DNA of 64,000 nt from Macrosoma leucophasiata. Taxonomy: Eukaryota > Arthropoda > Insecta > Lepidoptera > Hedylidae. The stretch spans positions 689,501-753,500 of the forward strand of contig JAWQUS010000004.1 in NCBI GenBank assembly GCA_036365455.1. The letters run 5' to 3'. The position numbers and the translations under genes were made by a program. Below, piece after piece: positions 31,990-44,143 of this stretch; within the stretch, counting starts at the first letter, position 1, and each line of letters opens with the position of its first letter. The notes under the pieces are model-generated. The model saw only the letters and a list, made by a program, of their open reading frames with translations. It had not been told where the DNA came from and ran no database searches.

Positions 31990-32345
31990 TGCCCACTGAT
32001 AGCGATTGGTTTAGCAATTGATATTCAATTGCATGATGGTGTTGTGGCGTGATATTCGTATCTATTTAATTAAGTTAATGCTGATTGACAACTGACAGTC
32101 TGACACTAACTTAATCAGATTTAGAAGCACGAACTTTTGTCATGGGTTCTTTAAGTACTTAACTTCCGTAATTAGGTAAAATATTTTAGGTCTCAGGAGA
32201 AGCAACGTAACATTTATTTTATGGAGATGTCTAAATCAAGTTCCTATGGGTACATTTTATTCACTTACCATTGCGCATTGATGTGAACTGCATGTATGTG
32301 TATCTATCACTCTATCACTTTCATAATACATCATACGAAAAATAC
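31990..32345 (-). repeat. Right arm of a long inverted duplication
   Basis: Inverse of 25717-26050, with scattered differences. Confidence 0.55.
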
Positions 32346-32799
32346 CGACTTCGTGCTTGTCGGGCCAATGGCAGTAAAGGTTTCCGTCTCCAAGTAGGTA
32401 CGTTATTTTCAGTGAAGCCTAGCTGTGATAGCTTGCCTTTTAATTTGGTTATAGACTACCGTGATTTTTTTTACATCTGCAATGGAACCGTTTAGCCCTT
32501 AGGGGTTATATACAAGGGTTCCATATAAGTTATGGAGCCCTAAAAAGGTGAGAAGGAGGACTAACTTTTAATAAAGAAGCTGAAAAGCGAGTGAAACGTC
32601 AAGTTGATTTTTAAAATTATTTTATTTTATTATACCTACGCGAAATAACAATAGTGCATAAATTCTTAAAAATAGTTTTATTTCAATTATTTCAATAAAT
32701 TCAGCTCGCGAAAACCTAAGAACATAATCATTCACGGAAATTGTTTCAACTACAGAAAAATCAAATGGAATCTAAAATTGTTTTCTCGTCCGTGGGAGA
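32346..32799. other. Spacer with a family G scrap
   Basis: 32640-32725 carries part of family G inverted. 32497-32550 resembles the AGGGTTCC...CCCT repeats. Confidence 0.35.
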
Positions 32800-33090
32800 C
32801 ATAGAGCAACACGGAGGGGAGTAGCCATATGCAGGCTTTCCCCTCTGTCAAAGTACAAGACCAAATTATCTAACGCCTGTCGCCTAGATGTTTAAATGTG
32901 TGCGTGAAATTGTTTCTGTATTTTGTTAAAGTCAAGGTGTGAGTTTCGTAGTAATAGACGATTTTTGTAGCGTGCGGGTGTGTCGCAGGCATTTCCCCCG
33001 CAAAAAATGACAGACTATTTTGCATCGGTAATACACGCTAGGGCTACTCCCCTCCAGTCCGCCGCGACCGGTGGACCGCGTTGCTCTATG
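32800..33090. mobile_element. hAT-type MITE, copy 1
   Basis: 291 bp. Starts CATAGAGCAAC and ends GTTGCTCTATG, with GGAGGGGAGTAGCC repeated inverted further in. The 8-base duplication GTGGGAGA flanks it (32792-32799 and 33091-33098). Confidence 0.75.
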
Positions 33091-33429
33091 GTGGGAGATC
33101 ATAATGTCCCATTCAGACTCTCGCGAGGCGCCTCCCAGAGGTTCTTGGCACAAGATTAGTCTTGCGGAGTGAAGGCTATCCACACTCTAGATGCCTGGCA
33201 TGTGTTCCGAGCTGATAGGGTGTGAAGTGCAAGAGCGCTGAAAACTCGCATTAGATGCATTCATTTTTGTTTTTTTTTTAACTTGACGTTAGGCCTATGT
33301 TTTTTGTCTCTGTATCGCACGTTACCATTTAACCAGAGATAAACAATATTATTCCTTTGTTTCTGATAAAATGTAAATATGATAACCCTGGACAACCACT
33401 TATTGTCAACTTTAGATTAGAGATCTATT

Positions 33430-33483
33430 TAATGCGGTGGCCTACGCACTCGAGCTCTCCAACTCTGAAGTTCTACCACCAGT
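33430..33483 (-). repeat. Family A end fragment
   Basis: AATGCGGTGGCCTACGCACT...GTTCTACCACCAGT. Confidence 0.45.
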
Positions 33484-34135
33484 AAAAAATAATCTTTATA
33501 AGGAAACTACAACAAAGACAGTCCCCAAAACAATACAGTCCGTAAAGGCGATCACGATTAATCTGTCACAGCTTCCGAGCCAACAACTTTGTCTCATTCT
33601 CGGAAGGCCCGTGACTCAGGCGTAGGAGCCGCCCACACTGGCATTATATCGATATATCGATAAACATGTAATTCACGCGTTTATAGTGTTCGGATACATC
33701 ATAATTATATCAACGCCTCGAGCACCGAAAAATTGAAATACGTTTGGGATAATAGCATTTCATTAAAGTTTTTGTTGCGATACGAATTTGTCGACGTCGA
33801 CGCCTGCGCAGAGATCAATAACTTGTCGTACTCATGATCTCAGTGTTGATTTATATTGACGTGTACAATGTTATTCAATTTTAGTTATTGAACATTACTC
33901 AACTATATTATGCCACCAAAAACCTTTTAATGTAAAATGTTGCTAAGACGAAACCATATGGCTTGAATTGTCAAAAAGCTATCAGGTCTCATGTAAAGCC
34001 AAGTTTCTGCTGCATGCCCTATCCCTTACTCTACAGGCACTAACTTCACAAACTTTACACCTAAGTCACATTTTTACTAACTTGTATGGAAACAAATGAA
34101 GTTACTTAGGTAAAATCGTTCAAAAATATTTGGAA
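33484..34135. other. Spacer with two DRE-like boxes
   Basis: Apart from 33647-33662 nothing is recognised. GTCGACGTCGAC and CCTGCGCAG near 33790 may also be regulatory. Confidence 0.35.
33647..33662. promoter_or_regulatory. Two adjoining TATCGATA boxes
   Basis: TATCGATATATCGATA is two complete palindromes back to back. TATCGATA is the DREF site of insect housekeeping promoters; no gene start is seen beside it. Confidence 0.4.
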
Positions 34136-36871
34136 CTAGCAGCTGCCCGCAACGTCGTCTGCGTGAAGGTTCTACAGCACCTAACGTACCTAAGATGCCA
34201 GTGCCGCTTTAGCATTATAAGCAAACAACTTTTAAAATAGTATTAAATTAAAAGTATTAGTTTTTTTGCAAGCGAAGCAAGTGAAAGGAGTCATATGGGA
34301 ATCCTGCTGAGTTCAGTCATAAGATGTGACTGAAGGAAATAGACAAAATAATGCAGGAATATATTCCCGGACACAAAAGAATAATAATACGTACAAAGGT
34401 ATCAAACCTTATAACACTTTCCTATAAACTACGTTGGTAGTTATTCTGCCAGGAGCCAAAATGTAAAGAAAGACAGGACTGGTAACGCGGTAGCAAGCGA
34501 CGTACAGTTGCCCGTGTGAGAAGCAACTTGTCCTGAGGTTAACACCCGCTGACCTCAGTGTCTGCCCCTGCGACTTATTGATGGTCATCGCGAAGCAAAC
34601 ATTAAACTGTACGCGCTTGAACTGGAATGTGTAGTTATGCGGTATGAGGGGAATGCGTGGTATAAATACTGCCTCGCCAATGCCGGGTCCCGTTATACAA
34701 CTTCGGAGGAGATAAGTTCCGAAGAAGCATAATCGGGACACCTACCTTCAGCTTGATGGTATGCGATGGCAGTCCGCTTGCTGACAGGAAGTTCAGAAAT
34801 GCCATGGGATAATGTGTGGCGTCATCTTGCTCGACGACAGTATTTATGGAGGTATAGACCACTTCATTACTTATTAATTACACACCCAAAACGTCGTATT
34901 CTGCTGGTGCGGTATACGACTAATGTCCCCGTAGACACCGAGAATGAGTTCTTCTCACCTGGATACATCTCTGTCGAGAGACTCTGGAAACACCAATTAA
35001 CCACCTCTCTTTTCTGGTAGAGTGCTTCCGCGAAGACTTAGAAGCACATCGGAAAATTCTTGAGTCAATGAGAGAAAATTAATGGTCAAGCGCAGCGTAG
35101 GTACGAACTCGTTAAGATCGTTTCAACAAAGCATTCATCTCGTCAGCCCTCGATCTTCGCGTTCCACGGGAAGCGTTTGCCGGAAATCGTCAGTGAACAG
35201 TAATGTGACACCACCCACTCAAATGTTCGTTCCTGCGGATGTCTTGCAGGGTTCTGTCCACGGCCTCAACTGCCTTTCTATTGGCCATCGTACACTCATC
35301 CCATACAATCAGAGAGCAATCCTTGAGCACGTGTCCCTTATCACTGTTACATGACACACCAAAAACAGTCATTTCGGCGCTCTCTAAATATAAGGGAATT
35401 TAAACATGGCATGTACTGTCTTGCTACCCGGAAGCAATTCCCCACGACGCTACAGCAATAGCAATTTTGCCTTTCCTCCTGACCTTTTTCCTGTTCCACC
35501 AGGAGCATCCAAAATCCAGGAGAAAAACATTTTACTCTGGTTTTGCCCAACGCTTTCAAGGACGGTATCATAAATTTGTTTTTGCTCTGAAGAGAACAAA
35601 GCGACATGGTCATTTCGCGCGGATCGTAATTTGTCTCAGCGTTATACTACCAATTTCTACGGTCTTGATGCGGTGAAGATTTGGGGAGCTGGTTACCCAT
35701 ATTCGATAGTTCAATCGGTGGTGGAAATGACCACATCTTGAAATGAATTAATACAGGTATTCAGCATGAGTTCATTAATTACTTCGACTTCGTATCCAGT
35801 AGCACGTGTCTCAAAGCTCGTAGAAAATCTTCAGACAGATGATGGCGATATTTCTCCGTCAATGACGCTTGCCTCCGCAAGGGTGTAATCCCAGTTTTGG
35901 TAACCGTCGAGAAGGTGACGAGCTACGCAGACTGCGCGGTAAGTGGGATACTCCACGCCATCAAATGTCCTCAGAAAAGTGAAATACGTTGGGCCTCGGA
36001 CCGTGTGAAGTAACAACCGCAGGAAATAGCTTTCGCCATTATTTGGATGCACGGTACCTATAAACCTTACCCGATGCGGTGTCTTTGATAATTTTCGGAT
36101 ATCCATGCAAAATTTGAAGTAAATCCATTAAGATCCTTTACTTTTTGAGTTTAGCTCGCACATACATACAGACAAACAACAACAGACAAAACAAACACTA
36201 TATTTGGCTTCGATATCGATAGTAGATCACGCCCCAAGTATTCTTTAAAACAAAAAAATCAATCTACAGTTTTGACTTTCCTACGATTTTAAAGATTTAC
36301 AGTTCTTCCCCTGTAGGAGATAGCGTGATAATATGTAGCCTATATGTTGACCGGACCTATTAGTTATATTCATGCAAAATTTACTTCAATTTTGTATGAA
36401 TATTACTAACAGGTGCCATTTAGTAGTTACTTTTTTAGTGTAGCCCGGACATACATACAGACAAACAGACAAAAAATCTGAAAACTATATTTTTGGCTTC
36501 GATTTCTATTGTAGATCACGTCCCAAGTATTCTTTCAATAAATATTCAATGTACAGTTTTGACTTTTCCACGATTTTATTAAATGTAGAGATTTCCGTAG
36601 GAATGAGGGATTTTCCCGCAGTAGCCTAAATGTTGGCCAGGCTTAGTATCTATACACCACAAAAAGTTTCATTCGAATCCGTCCAGTATCTTCGGAGATT
36701 AGCCTGGACATTTTTTTGTCCCTTTGGACAAACAGACAAACAGACAGACAATAAAATTAAAAATAATTGAAAAGTGTTCTAATACTATTTTAACATCGCC
36801 CTCAATTAGTTTTTCGTAAATATATACAATGTACAGACACGCGGGTTTTACTGTTTCATTATATGTATAGA
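34136..36871 (-). mobile_element. Helitron with decayed helicase
   Basis: On the minus strand: A|TCTATACATATAATGAAACAG at 36871 and GTTGCGGGCAGCTG-CTAG|T at 34136, the A|TC...CTAG|T layout of rolling-circle elements. The helicase half of Rep-Hel is recognisable in pieces; I see no Rep (HUH) domain. The 5' 760 bases hold repeated blocks of about 240 bp, each with CATACATACAGACAAACA and AGTATTCTTT. Confidence 0.75.
34409..36106 (-). pseudogene. Helitron Pif1-like helicase, broken
   Basis: Fragments in protein order: HPNNGESYFLRLLLHTVRGP (about 36050-35990), the usual segment before the helicase; a Walker A DAPGGTGK-R (about 35510, the Thr changed to Arg); Walker B SLIVWDECTM (about 35310); then GLPSHTIKLKVGVPIMLLRN, NVCFAMTINKSQGQTL and SHGQLYVACYRVTS (34860-34470), the C-terminal motifs. 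Frames change several times between them. Family members unwind DNA for rolling-circle transposition; this copy cannot be made. Confidence 0.8.
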
Positions 36872-37388
36872 TTAAACGAAGGTAATTCAACTAACATATT
36901 ATGACTATTATTTCTTACTTTAAATTTTAAAATTACAAATTTGTAAGTTTAGTAAGGTCTAAATAAGACACTATTCGTAAACTAGATGAAAAACTAGGCA
37001 CCAGTATTTTAATTTTTGTCACATCTCTTATTTAATTTATATTCTTTGTTAAATTCCAGTCCCTTGACATAAAATTCAACGCGTCGCAGAGTTTCACTGT
37101 GGGAGTTGAGGGCGTACCTGCGTTACCTAATGTAGCAATTTGTCGCTAAATGGTAAAAAAATAAATTTCACCTCAGACGAGTAGGTATGTGCGGGAAGTA
37201 ATATGTCTGGGTCGACTTAATTTATAATTAAAATTAAGTTGTTTCCCATCCTAGCCATGAATTAAGTACCTAATAGCCCCCATAAGAAGCAAAAGGGAAT
37301 CTTTGCGAAGCTTTTCTCCAGCAGTACTCATCTTTCGGCTAAAATTATTATGATGATGATCAATCCAAAAATAAATTATAAGTTGCGT
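36872..37388. other. AT-rich spacer
   Basis: Nothing recognised. Confidence 0.3.
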
Positions 37389-37440
37389 AGGTTATTTACT
37401 GCTGGTAGAGCTGCAGTGACGGAGCTCGCAGGCTAAATGG
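37389..37440 (+). repeat. Family A start fragment
   Basis: CTGGTAGAGCTGCAGTGACG and the following bases only. Confidence 0.4.
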
Positions 37441-37496
37441 TGGTAAATAAAAATATAAAAGGTCATCAACTACGGTGGGTCTCAATATTCGATTAA

Positions 37497-37798
37497 TATT
37501 TTTTTATTTTATGTAATTGAAGTGGCAAACAAGCTTGCAGTTTACATTGATATTAAGTGATGACTGCAGCCTATAGACACCGACACAAAGACCAAGGTCG
37601 AAGTGCAAATGCGTTACCACACCTGAGACCTAAAGTGTTATGTTATGCCTCTGTGAGGGAAATTACAGGGCCGTACATTACCATCTGACCGGAACACGAT
37701 AGTACTGAAACTGAACACTACCATTTAGCGGCAAGTATTTAGGTAATGCGGTGGTGCCTACGCCCGCGAGCTCCGACACTGGATCTCTACCACCAGTA
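37497..37798 (-). repeat. Family A near full copy
   Basis: Oligo-T, then TTGCAGTTTACATTGATATT, through to ATCTCTACCACCAGT. Confidence 0.65.
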
Positions 37799-38479
37799 TG
37801 TTTTTTCATCGGTCATTATTGATCATCGCTCGTTTCAGACCTACCTAGGCGATCGAGCCTCGGGGCTAGTCTTGAAAGATTCAAACCGTTTCAAATTGTA
37901 ACTGACGTTATTCTAAAACATAAGCAAAGCAACATTGCGCAGGTCAAGTGCGCCCTTTTATTTTCGCGCCAAAAATACAAATGAGTAACCGATCACCGAA
38001 GATGGTGTCCTCAAAATGGCTGCTCATAAACCATAACCAGTCGGAGACAATACTATCTGTGGAATTATGCGCAATGAGTATTGAGTATGGTCTTATTGAC
38101 CGGGTCTAAGGAAATAACAGCGAGGACGCGAGCCATTTTGAGTCAACACTAAAATGTATTATATTTATTGACCCCTGATTTGGACGAGCCGATTGGTTAT
38201 CCGATTTGGGTGTTATTGGTTTACCGAGATATGAGCTGTAGTCGTTGTAGGGATGGAGGATGTTTTGAAATGAATACTGAATCAGCTCGCTGTGATTATG
38301 GTTTTGTTGGTGCCGGTGAGAGATCTGGCTCTGTCTTAACTCACAATCCACCAACCTGTAGTGGTCTATGGCCTAACTGCACTGTAATTTTCCGAACCTA
38401 ATGGTAGAAAGACATGTTTACGTACACACATACTGAAAAAAATACGTGTGATTGGGGGATGGGGCAGGGGGTTGAGGCA
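37799..38479. other. Spacer, no gene recognised
   Basis: Short overlapping ORFs on both strands around 38110-38400 have no motif I know. Confidence 0.3.
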
Positions 38480-39440
38480 ATTCTCACGACAACTGACTCC
38501 CACTGTCTATTGGGTATCAATATAGATACACATCTAAACTGGAAGGAACATGTAGATAAAACAGTTAGTAAACTATCTAGTTTTGTGTATGCACTCCGAG
38601 AGCTTAAAAAAACTACGGACCTAAAGACAGCAACCTGCGCCTACTACGCATACGCAGACGCCTGGCTGCGCTACGGCATTGTACTTTGGGGGAACAGCAA
38701 GGATGCTAATAAATTTTTATTTTGCAAAAGAAATGTATCCGAATACTTGCTAATATAGATTCCATGACTAGCTGCAAATCGTACTTTATTAAATATAAAA
38801 TAATGACCTTACCATCTTTGTATATATCTGAGATTTGTTCTCTTGTAAGAAATAACACAGACTGGTTCCCTCAACATTCTCGCCCCGAAAATCTAAGACA
38901 TAAGGTTAAATTGGCTATAATCACATCAAAATTACAAATAGTTAATACCGGCCCTTACTCTATGTCAATAAAAATATATAATCAAATTCCAAATTCTATT
39001 AAACACATACAAAATAATAAATTATTTAAAAACAAATTAAATGAATTCTTAACACAAAAATGCTATTACACGTTGCAGGAGTTTTTTAGCGATAAGTAAA
39101 GATGAAAATAATATTAAAGATTATACATATAAGTACCGACCAAATTGTTATTGCTATATTTTCTGTTTAATCGATCTCATGCAAAATTTTATAATAAAAA
39201 TATGTAAATTAATAAATAGATACAATCACATATATTAAATAATATGAATAATAGCTCTGAATTTAAATGTCTTCATTTAAGATTATAGTCATAAGTTTAT
39301 ATTGTAATGTAAAATATTATATGTACATGAAATGTTCTCATAATTTTGCGGTGCCCCTACGGGGTGTTACATGTAACTACAAAATATTTAATTGTAAGAC
39401 CTTATAACCATGTGACAAGCAAATAAATAAATAATAATAA
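38480..39440 (+). mobile_element. Non-LTR retrotransposon 3' end, CR1/Jockey-like
   Basis: Encodes the region after the reverse-transcriptase fingers: LGINIDTHLNWKEHV, then LRELKKTTDLKTA and, after a frameshift near 38725, KKCIRILANI and a lysine-rich tail ending at 39099. A 3' UTR follows, ending in AATAAATAAATAATAATAAT. 5'-truncated and inactive. Confidence 0.75.
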
Positions 39441-39917
39441 TAATAATAAAACAAACCTGATATAGTGTTGGTAGATCGAACGGAGCGCCGCGCAATGATC
39501 GTCGACGTCACCATCCCCCATGACGAGAATCTCGTGAAAGCTGAGAAGGATAAGGAGTTAAAATACCTTGATCTAGCTCACGAGATTGTCAGCATGTGGC
39601 ATGTGGATTCGGCGATCATTGTACCGATAGTCGTCTCGGTAAACGGCCTTATTGCCAAGAGCCTCGACCAACACCTTAAGAGGCTCACGTTGGACGGCTG
39701 GGTCAAGGGCCTGATGCAGAAGGCAGTGCTCCTTGACACGGCGCGAATAGTGAGAAGATTCCTCTCTCTGCGTCCCTAACCACCGGTAGCTTGGACCCTG
39801 TTCCCGCTGCCGGCGGCAAACTATTTTTTATTTTTTTATATATATATTTGTTTTTGATACTTATATATGTAAAAAAATAGGAAATAAGGTTTTAAATAAA
39901 TAAGTGGAATAATAATA
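39441..39917 (+). mobile_element. Dong/R4-like LINE end, copy 1
   Basis: Frame 39462-39779 gives the C-terminus of an endonuclease-type domain: VDVTIPHDENLVKAEKDKEL, IIVPIVVSVNGLIAKSLDQHL and ARIVRRFLSLRP. The Asp-Val/Pro-His-Asp and Lys pattern fits the restriction-like endonuclease tail of R2/R4 elements. The 3' UTR ends in GGAATAATAATAA. Flanked by TAA repeats on both sides. Confidence 0.65.
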
Positions 39918-40322
39918 AATCTCGTGAAAGCCGAAAAAGACAAGGAAATTAAATATCTTGATCTGGCTCACGAGGTTGTCGCCATGTGGGATGTGGATTC
40001 GGCCATCATTGTGCCGATAGTCGTATCGGTGAACGGGCTGATAGCGAAGAGCCTCGACCAACATCTCAAGAGGCTCTCGCTAGGTGGATGGATCAAGGGT
40101 CTGATGCAGAAAGCAGTACTCCTCGGCACGGCACGCATAGTGAGGAGGTTCCTGTCTCTGTGTCCCTAACCGCCGGCAGCTTGGACCCTGCTCTCGCTGC
40201 CGGCGGCACACTATTTTTTAATTTTTTATATATATATTAGTTGTTTTTTTTTTTAAACATATATATGTAAAAAATTATTTGATAAGTTGGATGAATAAAT
40301 AAGTGGAATAATAATAATAATG
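39918..40322 (+). mobile_element. Dong/R4-like LINE end, copy 2
   Basis: Starts inside the same domain (NLVKAEKDKEI) and ends LSLCP at 40169. About nine differences in 82 residues from copy 1. The tail is GGAATAATAATAATAATG. Confidence 0.65.
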
Positions 40323-40640
40323 TTGAATATAGGCAGGTGCCGGATCTCACTCCATAGGCCCAGCCAGCTAGTCCCCCCAGTTCACCCACATAGCCCAAAG
40401 TTTGGCGAATCACATATCATTACAATAGTCCCATTATATTCTGCGGGGTCTGTCTGTGTCTGTATTAACTATTGATGCAGTCAGAGAGAGGTCCCGCCGA
40501 ATATAACCCATTACAAAGTAGATCAAAATTCTCGAAAGGGCCTCTACGTGTTGGACCCCCATGTCCCCGCGCAAGCCTGACAAAGGTCCGGGGTTCAACT
40601 CAATTGGACCCTGTGCTGACGAGAGATAATAATAATAACA
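40323..40640 (+). mobile_element. Third LINE 3' UTR in the TAA stack
   Basis: Non-coding; GACAAAGGTCCGGGGTTCAA, then GACGAGAGATAATAATAATA. I take it as a 3' UTR because of position and tail. Confidence 0.45.
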
Positions 40641-41167
40641 ACTCGCTACGTGGAGAGGAAGGGTAGAACAATCACTAAAAACGCATCACGTGATTTATCG
40701 TTGCCCCCTTTGGATACAAGAGTGGCAATGCATCTGCACTTGTCTGATGTCTTTAGGCTGCTCTGCAGTAGATAGTAGGGACTTACCATTTACCATACAT
40801 GTGAACAATATGTCTGCTTGCTATTTTCAAACATGAATAAATAAACCTTGCATTTTGAAAAGCGTTAATTTGTCTTATTCACATGATCAAAATATTTTTG
40901 TGTCTGTTGACATTACTATGATGTATCAACAAACATAATAATGCCATATATGTATGTCAGATAAAGCAGATGTCCTCTAAATAGCGGAATCCAACAAGTA
41001 CCACTAGGTAGGTACATAGGCGCGCGGGGGCGGTCATTACTCTATCGTTTACATTCAAACATTTAATAACCGCTTCGGTCAACACGGGCAAATGTCTTCT
41101 GAATCATCTATGTTTACTGAGGTACACTCGCCTACTAAAATAGGGTGTTAATAATACAAATACGTCT
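40641..41167. other. Spacer
   Basis: Nothing recognised. Confidence 0.3.
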
Positions 41168-41255
41168 ACTGGTGGTAGAGCTCCAGTGAAGGGGCTCGCG
41201 GACGTAGGCACCACCGCATTACCTAATATACCTACTTGCCGCTAAATGGTAGAGG
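41168..41255 (+). repeat. Family A start fragment
   Basis: CTGGTGGTAGAGCTCCAGTG to CTTGCCGCTAAATGGTAG. Confidence 0.5.
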
Positions 41256-41835
41256 AAAGTAAGTAAATATGGGCTACCATTATGTTTTTGCCTCAAAAAT
41301 AAAAAACTATTAAAAAGTAACCATTTTTTTTCGTCAAAATAATCAGACATACGTTTTTAAAGAGCTAAGTAACAATTATATGTTCATAATATATTATTAT
41401 ATTGAGAATTAAACAAAATATAAAAATAGATGCTAAATATGGAACAGATACTCAAATATGGGCTACTAATAGAAACGTATAATATCTACTACGAAAATAA
41501 CAATTATACATTTTTATCTGAAAAGAGATCAAAATACTTTAGTAGATGGAAGATCACATAATTTACTTACGAAAATCTCTTGATTTACTTACAAATACCA
41601 CTTAATTTACCTACTTTAATAATTTGTTATTAATCCCAAGGTTTCCTTGGTGCTTTTGAATGTGTTGGCGCCATTCTGAAAAAATATAAGTAGGTACCTT
41701 TAGAACGACATAAACAACCACTTAAATACTATACATATACAGGTAATACCTAAATATGTATATTATACAGTAATAGCTCATATCCGAAATTCTTAGCTAA
41801 AATAAATTTGATCGGGTACTTTACAAATTATATAC
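41256..41835. other. AT-rich spacer
   Basis: Nothing recognised. Confidence 0.3.
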
Positions 41836-42118
41836 GTAACTTCACGCCTGTAATCCCCGAAGGGGTAGGCAGAGGTAAATACATGCATTCAATCATACAT
41901 GCAAACACCCACGACTCGCCGGTTACGTTTTGGCCCATGTAACAGGTGGCGAACCTGTTGCCATCTCCGGGCACATCACCAAACTCCAGGGTACTGGGAA
42001 ACTTTCAGAAAATGGAAAAATCCCAATAGAAGCAGAGATAAAGGATTTTAAACCGTTATCTCTGATAGTCCCCGACCCGGGAATCGAACCCAGGACCTCC
42101 AGCGTAATAGTAGTGGGA
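41836..42118 (-). repeat. Family B copy lacking its A-box
   Basis: TAACTTCACGCCTGTAATCC at left, GGGAATCGAACCCAGGACCT (B-box inverse) at right, then broken. Confidence 0.65.
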
Positions 42119-42254
42119 CAAATTATATATAGCAAGCAATAAATTGAGCGACAATCATAAAATTAAACTTATATTCAGGAATAAAATACATAGTTACAAT
42201 TGTTATATATTATTTCACATTAACACATGCTTGTGAAATATATTTTTATTTAAA

Positions 42255-42415
42255 GAAAAATGGAAAGAAAAATTTGATTTCAGTCGAGACTCGAACTCGC
42301 GGCCTACTGGGAATCTAGTCCAGCCGCTCTTCCAATTGAGCTACTGAAGTCCTGCCCGATTTGTCAAATCATTCCTTCACATTTATTGCATTGCTTTATG
42401 GTAGCAGCAGCGCCA
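42255..42415 (-). repeat. tRNA-like family C, left arm of an inverted pair
   Basis: GAGACTCGAACTCGCGGCCT...GAGCTACTGAAGTCCTG is the inverse of the copy at 42462-42600. Confidence 0.7.
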
Positions 42416-42461
42416 TCTATTGCCAACTATGCTATAAAGCAATAAATAATATATAAAAACA

Positions 42462-42600
42462 TAAAGCAATGCAATAAATGTGAAGGAAAGATTTGACAAA
42501 TGGGGCAGGACTTCAGTAGCTCAATTGGAAGAGCGGCTGGACTAGATTCCCAGTAGGCCGCGAGTTCGAGTCTCGCCTGAAGTCAAATTTTTCTTTAAAT
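42462..42600 (+). repeat. tRNA-like family C, right arm of an inverted pair
   Basis: AAAGCAATGCAATAAATGTG leader, core with complete D-arm, T-arm (GCGAG/CTCGC) and 7-bp acceptor stem. The spacer between the arms is about 46 bases. Confidence 0.7.
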
Positions 42601-42839
42601 AAAAATACATAGTTACAATGTTTAGACCCAATTTTCTTTAATCAAACAACACATTGATACGTACCTACCTCAGAAAACTTTTCGACAGCAGCAACACAAG
42701 AATGGGCCGACACTGGCGACAGCTCGTTAGAGCGAATGAATGCGATGGACGATCGTCGTTTTTGGCGTTTTTGGACTGTAGGTTTTCGAGAATTGGTTGT
42801 AGCCCATATTAAAGCACAACCCACATTTACTTACTTTCC

Positions 42840-43050
42840 TCTAGTATTCAGCACTATCGTGTTCCAGTCAGGTGGTAATGTACGGCCCTGTAATTTCCGG
42901 CACAGTGGCATACCACCTTAGGCCTTAGAAGTGTTAACGCATGTGCATTTTGACCTCTGGTCTTTGTGTGTGTGTCTATAGGCTGCAGTCATCGCTTAAC
43001 ATCAATGTGAACTGCAAGCCTGTTTGTCACTTTCATTACATTGAAAAGAA
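42840..43050 (+). repeat. Family A copy, 5' part missing
   Basis: TTCAGCACTATCGTGTTCCA to GTTTGTCACTTTCATTACAT. Confidence 0.6.
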
Positions 43051-43057
43051 ATACGTA

Positions 43058-43280
43058 AAAGAAGTAATTTCACGTCTGTAATCCCCGAAGGACTAGGGTA
43101 AATGCATTCAAGCATACATGCATAATATACCCACGATTGGCCAGTTACGTTTTGGGCCTTATAACAAATGGCGAGCCTATCGTCTATCATCTCCGAGTAC
43201 ATTATCAATAAGAACCAGAAAAAGATTTTAAACCTTTATGGGTTTCCAGGCGGTGAAAAAGGTGTCTGACCCGCTATTGT
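43058..43280 (-). repeat. Family B diverged copy
   Basis: TTTCACGTCTGTAATCCCCG...GGCCAGTTACGTTTTGGGCC; head decayed. Confidence 0.5.
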
Positions 43281-43699
43281 AGCGCAGGACGTTCGTTCTT
43301 CTAATATGTTCAGCATAATGAACTAAAGACTGCTATATGACGAATAGTGATCGAGCTAATCATAACTGATCAAACCATTAATTATACAAAAACATTCATC
43401 TTGTCACCAGCCATAAATTACATAGAACCTTAAACAAATCATGTTATCTATTTACCTTAATAAAGTAGGCGTCGACATTAATTTTGTGATCTACAAAACG
43501 ACAATCAATCAAATAAAAAAGAATAGAGAACTTAAGAAACTAATAGATTCTTTAACTGCCAGAGGTACCTAGTGATAAAAAATCTTATGAAGGTAAACCT
43601 ACGTAATGTAGCTTCACGCACGCTTTTTCATGAAGGCACATTTCGGTAGATATAAAATATGTATCTATATGGATAATGGATACGTGCGTAAGAGACAGA
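43281..43699. other. Spacer
   Basis: Nothing recognised. Confidence 0.3.
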
Positions 43700-43835
43700 A
43701 CACCTAAGGTCTCAAGGGTGGCAACGCATCTGCATTTTGACCTCTGGTTTTTGTGTGGATGTCTATAGGCTGCAGTCATCACATAACATCAATGTGAACT
43801 GCATATTTGTTTGCCACCTTTGTAACATAAAAGAA
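43700..43835 (+). repeat. Family A 3' half
   Basis: CTAAGGTCTCAAGGGTGGCA to GCCACCTTTGTAACATAAA. Confidence 0.55.
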
Positions 43836-44143
43836 GGTACAGAAACTTTTATACGAACTTACAATATATCTGCAAGCGATTATACTTGGGTGTAAGGCAC
43901 GTAGGCTGGTCTGTCATGTAAGGAGGCACCAAAACCTGATCCCACGCGGCGGAAACCGTTGCCCATGTACGACAATGTTGCCATCTTCATAATCACCGCC
44001 GCCATAACTTGCCATCATTAAATTATTGTTCTTTTTAATGCCTCGGATGCAGAATTTGAGCGTGAGCGGTAAGGGCTTAGGTAGCGCAAGAGGCACGGAG
44101 TTTGGAAGGTCATTTCCACGTAATAATGACAAAGCGGTAACAC

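Noticed and set aside
39420..40640. CRISPR-like regular array
   Set aside because: The regularity comes from TAA-type tails of LINE copies; there are no uniform repeats with unique spacers, and this is an insect nuclear genome.
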